64,000 nucleotides of DNA from Metabacillus sediminilitoris (GCF_009720625.1 NZ_CP046266.1:1125501-1189500), one strand, 5' to 3'; positions 28,896-38,258 are shown, counted from the first letter of the stretch. Numbers and translations are program-made. Notes: generated from the letters alone by a model not told the origin.

Positions 28896-29780
28896 TTAAA
28901 CTTGTTTAAACGTTTCAATTAAATGATTTGCGCTTTTCGATAGATAACGATCTTTTAACCAAATGATTGCGGATTCAGACATGATAGAGGCATCTTCAAG
29001 TTCAATTGCAATTGTTTGATCAGAATAATGTGATAGAAGAGTAGATTTTGGTACAATTGTTGCTCCGACTCCAGCTGCAACGAGAGAGAGAAGCATGGAA
29101 GCATCTGGACACTCAAGGACAACATTTGGTTCAAAGCCGTGACTTCGGCATTCGTTAATAACAATTTCAAATTGTCCTTTACCATTAATTCGATGTAAGA
29201 GTAATAATGGAAAGTCTTTAATTTCAATCATTTTAATGGATAATCTGTTTTTCACTTGATCCTGCCACGATTGTGGAATAACTAAAATATATGGCTCTAT
29301 AGGGAAACGTATCATAGAGATGTCATCCATTTCTAATGGCAGTCGTGTAATTGCTAGCTCAATTTCTCGATTTTTCAATAATTCCCCAATGTAAAAGGTG
29401 TCTCCTTCTCTTAATTGGAACGTTACAAGAGGATATTTTTCTCGAAATGTGCGGATGCGTTCTGGTAGGTAGGCAAAGCAGGATTTACTTGCCCCGATAG
29501 ATAGTACCCCTTTTATCCCTTCTCCCGTTTCCTTTACTTCGGTCATTGTTTCATCAACTTGTGAAAGGATTCTTGTTGCTCTTTTATAAAGAACCTTTCC
29601 GGAATCGGTTAAATCCATATTTCTCCCATTTCGGTCAAACAGTCTTACTCCAAGCTCTTGTTCCAATAGTTTCAGCTGCTGACTTAGTGGAGGTTGTGCC
29701 ATATGAAGTTTTTTTGCAGCGCGGGTAATTTGCCCTTCTTGAACGATTGTACAAAAATAGTGAAGTTGTTTAATATCCAT
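28896..29780 (-). CDS. LysR-family transcriptional regulator
   Basis: A 294-residue LysR protein. The HTH is at the N-terminus (QITRAAKKLHMAQPPLSQQLKLLEQELG), followed by the effector-binding domain. The start is ATG 29780, just after GGGGGC. The open frame runs a further 94 codons upstream, but that stretch passes through an intergenic repeat (29846-30020) and has no LysR character. It is divergent from the aldolase-hpaEBD operon and is a candidate activator of it. Confidence 0.85.
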   Translation of the reverse strand: MDIKQLHYFCTIVQEGQITRAAKKLHMAQPPLSQQLKLLEQELGVRLFDRNGRNMDLTDSGKVLYKRATRILSQVDETMTEVKETGEGIKGVLSIGASKSCFAYLPERIRTFREKYPLVTFQLREGDTFYIGELLKNREIELAITRLPLEMDDISMIRFPIEPYILVIPQSWQDQVKNRLSIKMIEIKDFPLLLLHRINGKGQFEIVINECRSHGFEPNVVLECPDASMLLSLVAAGVGATIVPKSTLLSHYSDQTIAIELEDASIMSESAIIWLKDRYLSKSANHLIETFKQV

Positions 29781-29845
29781 CTTTTGCCCCCTTGTCTTGT
29801 TTCTGTTTAGAAAACTATTAATTTCTTGAACTATGGAAAAGTGCA

Positions 29846-30020
29846 CCAGTACCAGCTCCAGCGCTGTCAGCCGAAGCGTAAGACGTGCAAATGCAGTGAA
29901 GCAACAGGACGTTGCATTCTTATGCTTCTTTAGTCTGCAGCCGATCAGGAATTGAAGGCAAAAAACCCTTCTATTCCTGATCGTTTCATTTCCCGGGGCT
30001 GAACAAGGCGCTATTCGTTT
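29846..30020 (-). repeat. Intergenic repeat between LysR and the hpa operon
   Basis: A long form of the Bacillaceae element, with CAGCTCCAGCGCTGTCAGCC at one end and GGCTGAACAAGGCGCTATTC at the other. It also includes an inverted pair, GATCAGGAATTGAAGG / CTATTCCTGATC, near 29945-29985. It separates the LysR gene from the aldolase promoter. Confidence 0.55.
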
Positions 30021-30085
30021 TAAAATCCATACTTTTTTCATATACAAAACAAACATAATCAATATTTTTCATATAATTTAACACA

Positions 30086-30135
30086 TGATACACTGTTTTT
30101 GAAAGGGTTTACAGTAAAAATATTCATAAATTTTC
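30086..30135 (+). promoter_or_regulatory. Promoter region of the hpa ring-cleavage operon
   Basis: GAAAGGGTTTACAG at 30101-30114 followed by TAAAAATATTCATAAATTTT. The same 34 bases occur at 43373-43406 with one difference, at the head of the decayed second copy. A direct repeat TTTTTCATATA lies further up (about 30032 and 30065). No textbook -10 stands out. Confidence 0.5.
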
Positions 30136-30171
30136 GAATTAACTATTATTCCAAAAGGAGAGGTTTAAAGC

Positions 30172-31101
30172 ATGTCTAGATTTGATGAAGCTAAACAAAG
30201 ATTACGAGGTTCTATATCTCCTGTCATTACACCATTTAATGAAGATGGGTCAATTGATTTTGATTCTTTCGGAAAAATAATAAATTGGCATATTGAAAGT
30301 GGAAGCCATGGAATTTCAGTAACAGGAACAACTGGAGAACCTAGCTCCTTGACTGTTGATGAAAGAGTTCAGGTGATGGAAGCAGCTGCAAAAGCAATCA
30401 ATGGCAGAGTTCCATTCGTTCCAGGTACAGGATCAACAAATCATCAAGAAACACTTTATTTAACGAAAAAGGCACAAGAAATCGGAGCAGATGCAGTACT
30501 TGTCATTGTTCCTTATTATAATAAACCATCACAACATGCGTTGTTTAAACATTTCAAGGCAGTTGCTGATTCAGTTCCTGAACTACCGATCATCCTTTAT
30601 AACATTCCAGGTAGAACAGCAACAAATTTACAGATTGATACATTGGTGAAATTAAAAGATGCTTGCCCGAACATTATCGGTGTTAAAGAATCAAATAAAG
30701 ACTTCGAACATATTAACCGTGTGTTATTAAAATGTGGAAGAGATTTCAACTTGTATTCAGGCATTGAATTACTTTGCTACCCAATGCTTGCAATCGGCGG
30801 CGCAGGACATATCAGCGCAACAGCAAACGTTGTTCCTGATAAAGTTGCTGAAATCTACAATGCTTGGAGAGACGGGGATGTACAAAGATCTCTTGATCTA
30901 CACTATGACTTAATGGAACTAAATGATGTTCTGTTTAAAGATACAAACCCTGCTCCTATTAAAGCAGCATTAGGAATGATGGGTAAAATCAAACCAATCT
31001 TACGTTTACCAATGGATTTACCAACACAAAAATTACAAGATGAAATCAGAAGCGTAGTGAAGACTCACGTGGATCTTCCTGATAGTGTTGTAACAAAATA
31101 A
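30172..31101 (+). CDS. DapA-family pyruvate aldolase, probable HpaI-equivalent
   Basis: A 309-residue class I (Schiff-base) aldolase/lyase of the dihydrodipicolinate synthase family. The GTTGE phosphate/carboxylate loop is at residues 52-56, the catalytic Tyr143 in LYNIPGRT and Schiff-base Lys172 in GVKESNKD. It is not expected to serve lysine synthesis here. As first gene of the 4-HPA operon it most likely cleaves 4-hydroxy-2-oxoheptanedioate to pyruvate and succinic semialdehyde, the step done by the unrelated class II aldolase HpaI in enterobacteria. RBS AAAAGGAGAGG. The family is certain, the substrate inferred. Confidence 0.85.
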   Translation: MSRFDEAKQRLRGSISPVITPFNEDGSIDFDSFGKIINWHIESGSHGISVTGTTGEPSSLTVDERVQVMEAAAKAINGRVPFVPGTGSTNHQETLYLTKKAQEIGADAVLVIVPYYNKPSQHALFKHFKAVADSVPELPIILYNIPGRTATNLQIDTLVKLKDACPNIIGVKESNKDFEHINRVLLKCGRDFNLYSGIELLCYPMLAIGGAGHISATANVVPDKVAEIYNAWRDGDVQRSLDLHYDLMELNDVLFKDTNPAPIKAALGMMGKIKPILRLPMDLPTQKLQDEIRSVVKTHVDLPDSVVTK

Positions 31102-31134
31102 ATAGATTTTAAAAAGATGACCGTTTCTTATAAA

Positions 31135-31178
31135 AGAGAGGACAGGCAATTATCAAGCGTCTATCCTCTCTAAAAAAA
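31135..31178. other. Hairpin between the aldolase gene and hpaE
   Basis: An 11-bp stem with one mismatch (AGAGAGGACAG and CTATCCTCTCT) and a 15-base loop, followed by A residues rather than T on the plus strand. It may be a processing site or partial attenuator inside the operon. Confidence 0.4.
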
Positions 31179-31223
31179 ACATCAAAAACTAATTATTTAG
31201 TGTCATAAAAAGGAGTGAAAAGA

Positions 31224-32744
31224 GTGGTTAATAAAGTTTCTGAAAAAAGTAATGTACGGGCAAACGTAAAAGTAGAGGACGTTAAGTTATACATTAACGG
31301 CGAGTTCGTTCAGTCAGAGTCTAGGACAACATTTGCAAATATGAGTCCATTTACAAATGAACAAATTAACAATATTGCTGAAGGACGCGAAGAAGATATT
31401 AATAAAGCAGTAAAAGCTGCTAACAACGCTTTTAAAAATACTTGGAGTACGATGAAAATTTCTGAACGGATGAAATACATTAATCGTATTGCAGACGTCA
31501 TTGATGAAGAAGTTGAAGAGATTGCTATTTTAGAAGCGATAGACACTGGTCTGCCAATTAGTCAAACTAGAAAAATGGTATCACGTGCTGCTACAAACTT
31601 CCGCTTCTATGCAAAAATGGTAGAATCCAAGCTGCATGGAGAAGCATACCAAGTAGACGATGAATTTATTAACTATACCATTTATAAACCATTAGGTGTT
31701 GTAGGATTAATCACACCTTGGAATGCTCCATTCATGTTAGAAACTTGGAAGGTTGCTCCAGCACTTGCAACTGGAAATACCGTTGTTTTAAAACCGGCTG
31801 AGCTATCACCATTAACTGCGAATAAATTAGCTGAAGTCATTCATAAAGCAGGATTACCGAAAGGCGTTTTTAATATTGTTCATGGTTTCGGTGAAACAGC
31901 AGGTGCTTCACTTGTGGCTCATCCTGATGTTGAAGCAATTTCGTTCACAGGAGAAACTACTACAGGTTCTATCATTATAAAAAATGCTGCTGATACATTA
32001 AAGAAAACATCGATGGAGCTTGGTGGAAAATCACCATTAATCGTTTTTGATGATGCAGATCTTGACCGTGCTTTAGATGCTGCGGTTTGGGGAATTTTCT
32101 CATTCAATGGTGAACGTTGTACAGCAAACTCTCGCGTATTTTTACACAAGAACATTAAACACCAATTTGTTGAAGCATTAAAGGAAAGAGTTTCTAATAT
32201 TAAAATTGGTGACCCAATGGATCCATCAACACAACTTGGACCATTAATTGAGAAAGGCCATTATAACAAAGTAAAAGAGTATATTGAAATTGCAAAACAA
32301 GAAGGCTGTGAAGTTATTCAAGGGGTTATACCTGAAGAATTTAAAGCAGGGAATTATGTTCCACCAACATTATTATTGAAAGCAACAAATGATATGAAAG
32401 TTTGTCAGGAAGAAATCTTCGGACCTGTTATGGCGGTCATTGAATTTGAAACAGAGGAAGAAGTTGTTGCTGCTGCAAATGACGTAAAATACGGCCTTGC
32501 TGGTTATGTTTGGACGAATGATATTAAACGCGGCCATCGAGTAGCACAAGCTGTAGAAGCAGGAATGCTTTGGATCAATTCACAAAACACTCGTGATCTT
32601 CGCATTCCATTTGGAGGTACGAAAGCAAGCGGAATTGGCCGAGAAGGCGGACATTACGCAATCTTTGAATTCTATACAGAGCCGAAAGTTATTCATGTGG
32701 CAATAGGTGATCACCATATTCCACAGTTTGGAAAGAAGAAATAA
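31224..32744 (+). CDS. hpaE: 5-carboxymethyl-2-hydroxymuconate semialdehyde dehydrogenase
   Basis: NAD-dependent ALDH that oxidises the ring-cleavage product of HpaD. It has ITPWNAPFMLETWK, the catalytic Glu in SMELGGKSP and catalytic Cys in FNGERCTANSR. The length of 506 residues is normal for HpaE. The start is GTG 31224, eight bases after AGGAG; the frame's earlier GTG at 31215 overlaps that RBS. hpaB follows 29 bases later. Confidence 0.9.
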   Translation: MVNKVSEKSNVRANVKVEDVKLYINGEFVQSESRTTFANMSPFTNEQINNIAEGREEDINKAVKAANNAFKNTWSTMKISERMKYINRIADVIDEEVEEIAILEAIDTGLPISQTRKMVSRAATNFRFYAKMVESKLHGEAYQVDDEFINYTIYKPLGVVGLITPWNAPFMLETWKVAPALATGNTVVLKPAELSPLTANKLAEVIHKAGLPKGVFNIVHGFGETAGASLVAHPDVEAISFTGETTTGSIIIKNAADTLKKTSMELGGKSPLIVFDDADLDRALDAAVWGIFSFNGERCTANSRVFLHKNIKHQFVEALKERVSNIKIGDPMDPSTQLGPLIEKGHYNKVKEYIEIAKQEGCEVIQGVIPEEFKAGNYVPPTLLLKATNDMKVCQEEIFGPVMAVIEFETEEEVVAAANDVKYGLAGYVWTNDIKRGHRVAQAVEAGMLWINSQNTRDLRIPFGGTKASGIGREGGHYAIFEFYTEPKVIHVAIGDHHIPQFGKKK

Positions 32745-32773
32745 ATATATCATTGATTAGGGAGTGAATTAAG

Positions 32774-34255
32774 ATGGGTGCAAAAACAGGTAAAGAGTAT
32801 ATTGAACGCTTAAAGAAGGCAAATAACAATATTTATATTCACGGAGAAAGAGTAAACGACGTAACAGAACATCCAGGTTTAAAAGGTGTCATTCAATCAA
32901 TGGCAAACCTATACGATCTACAGTTTGAAAAACCAGAAAAAATGCTATACACATCACCAACGACAGGTGAAAAAGTTGGTACTACATGGTTACAGCCGAA
33001 AACAATTGATGATGTCATGGCAAGACGTGAAGCCATACAGGAATGGGCGCTAACATCAGGAGGTATGATGGGGCGTTCTCCTGACTATCTAAATGCAGAA
33101 GTTATGGCAATGGGTGTTTCGAATGAATTATTTGCTGAAGCAGACCCAATGTTTGCAGAAAATGCACGTAAATATTACGAGTTTGCTAGAGAAAATGATA
33201 TTAGCTTAACACATACATTAATCCATCCACAAATTAACCGTGCAAAAGCACAGAGTGAACAAAAGGATGCAAATGTTGCGCTTCACCTTGTTGAGAAAAC
33301 AAAGGAAGGTATCATTGTTGATGGGATTCGTTTGTTAGCAACTCAAGGTGGAATTACAGATGAAATTCTAGTTTTTCCTTCAACAGTTAAAAAAGCTGGA
33401 GAAGAAGACGATCCATATTCATTAGCATTTGCGATTCCAAATAATACGCCAGGCCTTAAATATATTAGCCGCGAGTCATTTGATTACGGTAAAAATGCTT
33501 ATGATCACCCACTTGGATCCCGATTTGAAGAAGGTGATGCGATTGTTTCTTTTGAAAACGTATTCGTACCTTGGGAAAGAGTATTTGTTTGTGGAAATTC
33601 TTCAATCTGTAACCGCACGTTCCGTGAAACAAATGCTGTTGTTCATATGTCACACCAAGTTATTTCTAAAAATATTATCAAAACTGAATTTGTACTAGGT
33701 GTTGCATTATCTGTCATGGATGCAATTGGAATTGACGGTTTCCAACACGTAAAAGACAAAGGAACTGAAATTATGCTGGCACTTGAAGCGATGAAATCAC
33801 ATCTTTATCGTGCAGAGCATAATGCACAGCTAGATAAATGGGGCACAATGACACCAGATTTTGAAGCATTAGATGCTGCTCGTAACTGGTATCCAAGAAT
33901 TTATCCACGTCTTGTTGAAATCTTACGTGTACTAGGTGCATCTGGTTTAATGGGTATTCCGACAGAAGCTGACTTTAATAATCCGGATATTGGTGCAATT
34001 GCTCACCGTGGATTACAAGGTAAAAACCTAGAAGGTTACGAGCGTGTCCAATTATTCCGTTTAGCATGGGATATTACAATGAGTGCATTCGGAAGCAGAC
34101 AAATGCATTATGAGTACTATTTCTTCGGTGATCCGATCAGAATGGGTATGACTTATTTCGATAACTATCAAGCGAAAGATTTATTGAAAGATCGAGTAAA
34201 GGATTTCTTAGGAAAAGCAGTAAAAAATACAAATTCTAATTTTCTAAATGTATAA
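32774..34255 (+). CDS. hpaB: 4-hydroxyphenylacetate 3-monooxygenase, oxygenase component
   Basis: FADH2-using two-component monooxygenase that hydroxylates 4-hydroxyphenylacetate to 3,4-dihydroxyphenylacetate. The 493-residue protein starts with GKEYIERLKK and shows THTLIHPQINRAK, the YDHPLGSRFEEGDA segment, ENVFVPWERVFV and the C-terminal GDPIRMGMTYFDNY. Reduced flavin must come from HpaC, encoded three genes downstream. RBS GGGAGTG. The gene order hpaE-hpaB-hpaD supports the assignment. Confidence 0.93.
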   Translation: MGAKTGKEYIERLKKANNNIYIHGERVNDVTEHPGLKGVIQSMANLYDLQFEKPEKMLYTSPTTGEKVGTTWLQPKTIDDVMARREAIQEWALTSGGMMGRSPDYLNAEVMAMGVSNELFAEADPMFAENARKYYEFARENDISLTHTLIHPQINRAKAQSEQKDANVALHLVEKTKEGIIVDGIRLLATQGGITDEILVFPSTVKKAGEEDDPYSLAFAIPNNTPGLKYISRESFDYGKNAYDHPLGSRFEEGDAIVSFENVFVPWERVFVCGNSSICNRTFRETNAVVHMSHQVISKNIIKTEFVLGVALSVMDAIGIDGFQHVKDKGTEIMLALEAMKSHLYRAEHNAQLDKWGTMTPDFEALDAARNWYPRIYPRLVEILRVLGASGLMGIPTEADFNNPDIGAIAHRGLQGKNLEGYERVQLFRLAWDITMSAFGSRQMHYEYYFFGDPIRMGMTYFDNYQAKDLLKDRVKDFLGKAVKNTNSNFLNV

Positions 34256-34267
34256 GGGGGCTTTCAA

Positions 34268-35257
34268 ATGAGTGTGAATTTTGATATTATCCGTACGGCT
34301 AGAGCGATTTTACATGTGACTGATTTAGAGAAATCTCGTGATTTTTATGTAAAAGGTCTTGGGTTAATCGAAACTGAATCTGATGATTCTACTATTTATT
34401 TAAGAGGTCTTGAGGAGCATGTTCACCATAGTCTTGTATTGAAGAAAGCAGATACTCCAAATATAGAAGTAACAAGCTATAAAGTACGGTCTGAGGCAGA
34501 TTTAGATTCGTTAGCTGTATTCTTTGAGCAACGCGGGATGAAAACGAAGTGGTTAGAGGAAGGCAGCCAACATGCGATTGGACGTGCATTACGAGTTCAA
34601 GATATTTCTGGCTTACCGATCGAGTTTTTTGCAAAAATGGATGCAGCAGAAAGAATGCTTCAACGGTATGATTTATACCAAGGTGCTAAGGCTCAACGTA
34701 TTGACCATTTTAATAATATGGTACCTGATGTTCAAAAAGCTTATGATTTCTACATTAATGAATTAGGGTTTGCTTGTTCTGAATACACTGCAGATGATGA
34801 TGATAAAATTTGGGCAGCGTGGATACACCGTAAGCCATCAGTACATGATGTTGCATTTATGAACGGTCAAGGACCTCGAGTTCATCATGTTGCTTTTTGG
34901 TTAAGTGATCCAATGGCTCTTATTCAAGGCTGTGATGTACTTGCATCTCTTGGCTATGCAGACAATATTGAGCGTGGACCAGCACGACATGGTTTATCAA
35001 ATGCGTTCTTCCTATATTTAAGAGATCCAGATGGCCACCGTATTGAGTTATACAATGGAGACTATTTAACGAGTGATCCAGATTTCAAACCAGTACGTTG
35101 GGAATTAAACGACAAACGCCGCCAAACATTCTGGGGAGCAGAAGCACCAGATTGCTGGTTTAATGAAGCATCAACAGTATTAGATGTTCATACTGGAGAA
35201 CAAGTAACGACTGCTCCTGGAAAATTAAAACAAGCTAAACCAATTTTCGTTATCTAA
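34268..35257 (+). CDS. hpaD: 3,4-dihydroxyphenylacetate 2,3-dioxygenase
   Basis: Type I (vicinal oxygen chelate) extradiol dioxygenase that opens the homoprotocatechuate ring with Fe(II) or Mn(II). It has two VOC modules. The metal ligands are His147 (RIDHFNN), His206 or 207 (RVHHVAFWL) and Glu260 (GHRIELYNG), with spacing like that of the Gram-positive HPCD enzymes. RBS AGGGGGC lies 12 bases after the hpaB stop, so they are cotranscribed. At 329 residues it is near family length. Confidence 0.93.
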   Translation: MSVNFDIIRTARAILHVTDLEKSRDFYVKGLGLIETESDDSTIYLRGLEEHVHHSLVLKKADTPNIEVTSYKVRSEADLDSLAVFFEQRGMKTKWLEEGSQHAIGRALRVQDISGLPIEFFAKMDAAERMLQRYDLYQGAKAQRIDHFNNMVPDVQKAYDFYINELGFACSEYTADDDDKIWAAWIHRKPSVHDVAFMNGQGPRVHHVAFWLSDPMALIQGCDVLASLGYADNIERGPARHGLSNAFFLYLRDPDGHRIELYNGDYLTSDPDFKPVRWELNDKRRQTFWGAEAPDCWFNEASTVLDVHTGEQVTTAPGKLKQAKPIFVI

Positions 35258-35272
35258 TAAATGACTCACTAC

Positions 35273-35366
35273 TATAAACGTGAACGTTAAGACTGGTATA
35301 GGAACGGCATTTCTTCTGTGCGGCCAAACTCAGTAAATCTGCCGGTTCTTTGCCATCACGTTTATA
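35273..35366 (+). ncRNA. Candidate structured RNA element within the hpa operon
   Basis: A closing stem of 11 perfect pairs (TATAAACGTGA 35273-35283 with TCACGTTTATA 35356-35366) encloses an inner stem GGAACGGCA / TGCCGGTTC. There is no T-run, so it is not a simple terminator. It lies in the only long gap of the operon and could be a processing site, attenuator or stability element. Confidence 0.4.
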
Positions 35367-35440
35367 TTAACATACTTAAATAGAAAATTAAAATTTTGTG
35401 ATTTAGAGTTTACTATTAGTTGAAACGGAGGTGCTGGTAA

Positions 35441-36883
35441 GTGACAAAGATCGAAACTATGTTTAGAAAACATTTATTTATTAACGGAAAATGGATTGAA
35501 GCTCAAAATTATTCCATTTTAAAATCTCCTTATACTTCAGAACCAATTGCTGAAATTCCTATGGCAACAAAGGAAGAATTAGACGAAGCAATTGGGGCTG
35601 CATATGCTGCGCGTAAAAAAATGGCGAAGATGCCAATTCATCAACGGTCAGCCATCCTTGAGAAATTAGTCGCATTTTTAGAAGAACGATCTGAGGAAGC
35701 AGCAAAAATAATTGCATTAGAAGCTGCAAAACCAATCACGACAGCGAGAGAAGAAGTAAAGCGTACGATACAAACGTATAAATTTGCTGCTGGGGAAGCA
35801 ACTCGTATCGGTGGCGAAACAATTTCTATGGATGCTGCACCTGGTGGAGAGAATCGTCTAGCCTACACAGTTAAAGAGCCGCTAGGGGTTATTGGTGCGA
35901 TCACACCATTTAATTTTCCTATGAATCTCGTTGCACATAAAGTTGGTCCCGCTATTGCAGCAGGAAACACAATCGTTTTAAAACCTGCGTCACAAACTCC
36001 AATTTCTTCTTTCTTCATTGCTGAGCTTTTACAAGAAGCTGGGTTACCAGATGGTGCTATAAACGTTGTAACAGGTAGTGGGAGTGTAATTGGTGACGGA
36101 ATTGTCATGGATGATCGTGTGAACATGATTACATTTACTGGCAGCCCTGCTGTTGGAATCGGAATTAGAAGTCGTGCCGGTTTAAAACGAACAACGCTAG
36201 AGCTAGGTTCTAATGCAGCAGTCATCATTGATGAAGGTATTGATAAGGCTAAGGTTGTACCGAGATGTGTGCAGGGAGCCTTTAGTAATCAAGGTCAGGT
36301 TTGTATCTCTTTACAGCGTGTTTATGTCCATGAAAATGAATACGATGATTTTGTGGGAAAATTAATCGATGAAACAAAGAAATTAAAAGTAGGTAATCCG
36401 CTTGACGAAGATACGAATGTATCTGCTTTAATTTCAGAGAAAGATGTTGAAAGAACAATTTCATGGATTCAAGAGGCAAAAGATGGCGGGGCGATTGTTG
36501 CGACTGGCGGATATTCAGAAGGTAATGCATTATATCCTACTGTTATTTTGAACACTGATCCAAACATGCAAGTGTCTTGTCAAGAAGTATTTGCTCCAAT
36601 CGTTATTGTAAATAAAGTAAAGTCAGTAAAAGAGGCAATTGAGCACGTAAACAATTCTAGATACGGCTTACAAGCTGGAATTTACACGAATGATATTGCT
36701 CAAGCTTTAGATGCAGCTGATGACTTAGAAGTAGGTGGAGTCATTATTAATGATATCCCTACATTCCGTGTCGATCACATGCCATACGGCGGCGTAAAGG
36801 AAAGTGGTACTGGTAAAGAAGGGATTAAATATGCAATTGAAGAAATGACAGAAATGAAATTGGTCGTTATCAATCGAAATTAA
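35441..36883 (+). CDS. Aldehyde dehydrogenase, probable succinate-semialdehyde dehydrogenase
   Basis: A 480-residue ALDH: ITPFNFPMNLVAHKVGP, ITFTGSPAVG, the catalytic Glu in TLELGSNAAV and Cys in NQGQVCISLQR. The start is GTG 35441 after CGGAGGTG. The pathway upstream should release succinic semialdehyde and no other enzyme here would oxidise it, so that is the likely substrate; the sequence itself resembles the lactaldehyde/GAPN-like branch and does not settle it. A 198-base stretch (36251-36448) has a diverged copy at 43411-43608. Confidence 0.82.
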   Translation: MTKIETMFRKHLFINGKWIEAQNYSILKSPYTSEPIAEIPMATKEELDEAIGAAYAARKKMAKMPIHQRSAILEKLVAFLEERSEEAAKIIALEAAKPITTAREEVKRTIQTYKFAAGEATRIGGETISMDAAPGGENRLAYTVKEPLGVIGAITPFNFPMNLVAHKVGPAIAAGNTIVLKPASQTPISSFFIAELLQEAGLPDGAINVVTGSGSVIGDGIVMDDRVNMITFTGSPAVGIGIRSRAGLKRTTLELGSNAAVIIDEGIDKAKVVPRCVQGAFSNQGQVCISLQRVYVHENEYDDFVGKLIDETKKLKVGNPLDEDTNVSALISEKDVERTISWIQEAKDGGAIVATGGYSEGNALYPTVILNTDPNMQVSCQEVFAPIVIVNKVKSVKEAIEHVNNSRYGLQAGIYTNDIAQALDAADDLEVGGVIINDIPTFRVDHMPYGGVKESGTGKEGIKYAIEEMTEMKLVVINRN

Positions 36884-36898
36884 GGAGTGTAGTTAATA

Positions 36899-37357
36899 AT
36901 GGATGATCGTTTATTTCGTAACGCAATGGGAAAATTCGCAACAGGTGTAACGGTAATTACAACTGCTGTAAACAAAGAAGCTCATGGTATGACAGCTAAT
37001 GCATTTATGTCAGTCTCACTTTCTCCTAAACTAGTGGTAATTTCAATTGGAGAAAAAGCAAAAATGAATGAGTATATTAAAGAATCTGGTAAATTTGCTG
37101 TCAGTTTTTTATCTGAAGAGCAAAAAGAAATGTCGATGATATTTGCTGGTCAAATAAAAGAAAAGCGTAATGTTAACTTTAAATGGATGGATGAGTTACC
37201 AGTAATTGATGGTGCACTTGTTAATCTGACATGCAATGTTCATAATTCACATGTTGAAGGTGATCATACGCTATATATTGGTGAGGTAACGGATATTTCA
37301 TTAAATGATGGAAACCCTTTATCATTCTTTGAAGGACAATATAAGAACATTAGTTAA
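36899..37357 (+). CDS. hpaC: Flavin reductase, 4-HPA monooxygenase reductase component
   Basis: A 152-residue flavin reductase-like (FMN-binding split barrel) protein: MGKFATGVTVITT, FMSVSLSPKLVVISI, and the C-terminal GDHTLYIGEV. It supplies FADH2 to HpaB from NAD(P)H. AAGGAGTG precedes the ATG, 15 bases after the ALDH stop. Its last residues (SFFEG.YK.IS) are duplicated in the remnant at 43610-43645. Confidence 0.9.
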   Translation: MDDRLFRNAMGKFATGVTVITTAVNKEAHGMTANAFMSVSLSPKLVVISIGEKAKMNEYIKESGKFAVSFLSEEQKEMSMIFAGQIKEKRNVNFKWMDELPVIDGALVNLTCNVHNSHVEGDHTLYIGEVTDISLNDGNPLSFFEGQYKNIS

Positions 37358-37382
37358 TCTAAAAAATTGGGGTGAAGAAAAA

Positions 37383-38258
37383 ATGGAAGTTGTAAATTTA
37401 GACCATCCTATTGATCTTACAGTTTCACTAAATAGTGAACCGTGTGTCATGGCACTTGGCTTTTTTGATGGTGTACACAAAGGACATAGAAAAATTATTG
37501 AGACTGCAAAAGAAATTGCCAAAAAGGAGAAAATTAAATTTACAGTAATGACATTTTTTCCTCATCCTAGTAATGTCATTAGTAAAACGAAAAAAATAGA
37601 TCATTATATAACCCCTTTGCCTGTAAAAAAAGAAATATTTAAATGTTTGGGAGTTGAAAAATTATTTATTGTAAATTTTAATACCGATTTTTCGGAATTT
37701 TCACATCAACAATTTGTAGAGCAATATATAGTAGGGTTAAAGTGTCAACACGTTGTTGCAGGGTTCGACTTCACCTATGGCTATAAAGGTCAGGGAAATA
37801 TGGATCAAATGGTTTCAGATAGTAATGGAAGATTTGATGTAACGACTGTCTCTAAATTGGAGCATAATCATGAGAAGATAAGCTCAAGCGCGATTCGAGA
37901 AATGTTAATTACTGGTGAAGTACAAAAGATCCCAATGTATTTAGAAGATTATTATTCTATAAAAGGAAAAGTAATTCGCAATTATCATATAAACCATAAT
38001 GAAAATGTTTTGACAATCAAAATTGACCATTCTTATCACTTACCTAAAAAGGGTCTTTATAAAATAACCGCAGAATTAGACAATTCCATTTTCGACGGCA
38101 CATTTTATGTTCCGCTTCATAATACAGGTACAATTGAAGTCCATTTATTAAATAGTCATATAAATTATGATGAAGGCAATATTACTATGTATTTTATTGA
38201 GCAAGAATTCGGTAATAGTCAGATTGAAGAATATGAAAATATGTTTATTGTTATATAG
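37383..38258 (+). CDS. FAD synthetase (FMN adenylyltransferase) with degenerate flavokinase domain
   Basis: A RibF-like protein of 291 residues. The N-terminal nucleotidyltransferase is intact: GFFDGVHKGH at residues 26-35, FFPHPS near 58-63, and SSSAIRE at 167-173. The C-terminal part (about 185-291) sits where RibF has riboflavin kinase, but the diagnostic GRxLGFPTAN motif is missing and no NIGxRPTF-like segment is seen. It is therefore expected to make FAD from FMN but not FMN from riboflavin. I use ATG 37383 with GGGGTGAAG upstream. Last gene of the hpa operon, it probably secures FAD for HpaB/HpaC. Confidence 0.85.
   Translation: MEVVNLDHPIDLTVSLNSEPCVMALGFFDGVHKGHRKIIETAKEIAKKEKIKFTVMTFFPHPSNVISKTKKIDHYITPLPVKKEIFKCLGVEKLFIVNFNTDFSEFSHQQFVEQYIVGLKCQHVVAGFDFTYGYKGQGNMDQMVSDSNGRFDVTTVSKLEHNHEKISSSAIREMLITGEVQKIPMYLEDYYSIKGKVIRNYHINHNENVLTIKIDHSYHLPKKGLYKITAELDNSIFDGTFYVPLHNTGTIEVHLLNSHINYDEGNITMYFIEQEFGNSQIEEYENMFIVI

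Noticed and set aside
29781..30062. 94-residue N-terminal extension of the LysR protein
   Set aside because: The extension reads through an intergenic repeat, while the canonical LysR start at 29780 has a good RBS.
30172..31101. Assignment as lysine-pathway dapA
   Set aside because: The family fits, but the position at the head of the 4-HPA operon makes a catabolic aldolase far more likely.
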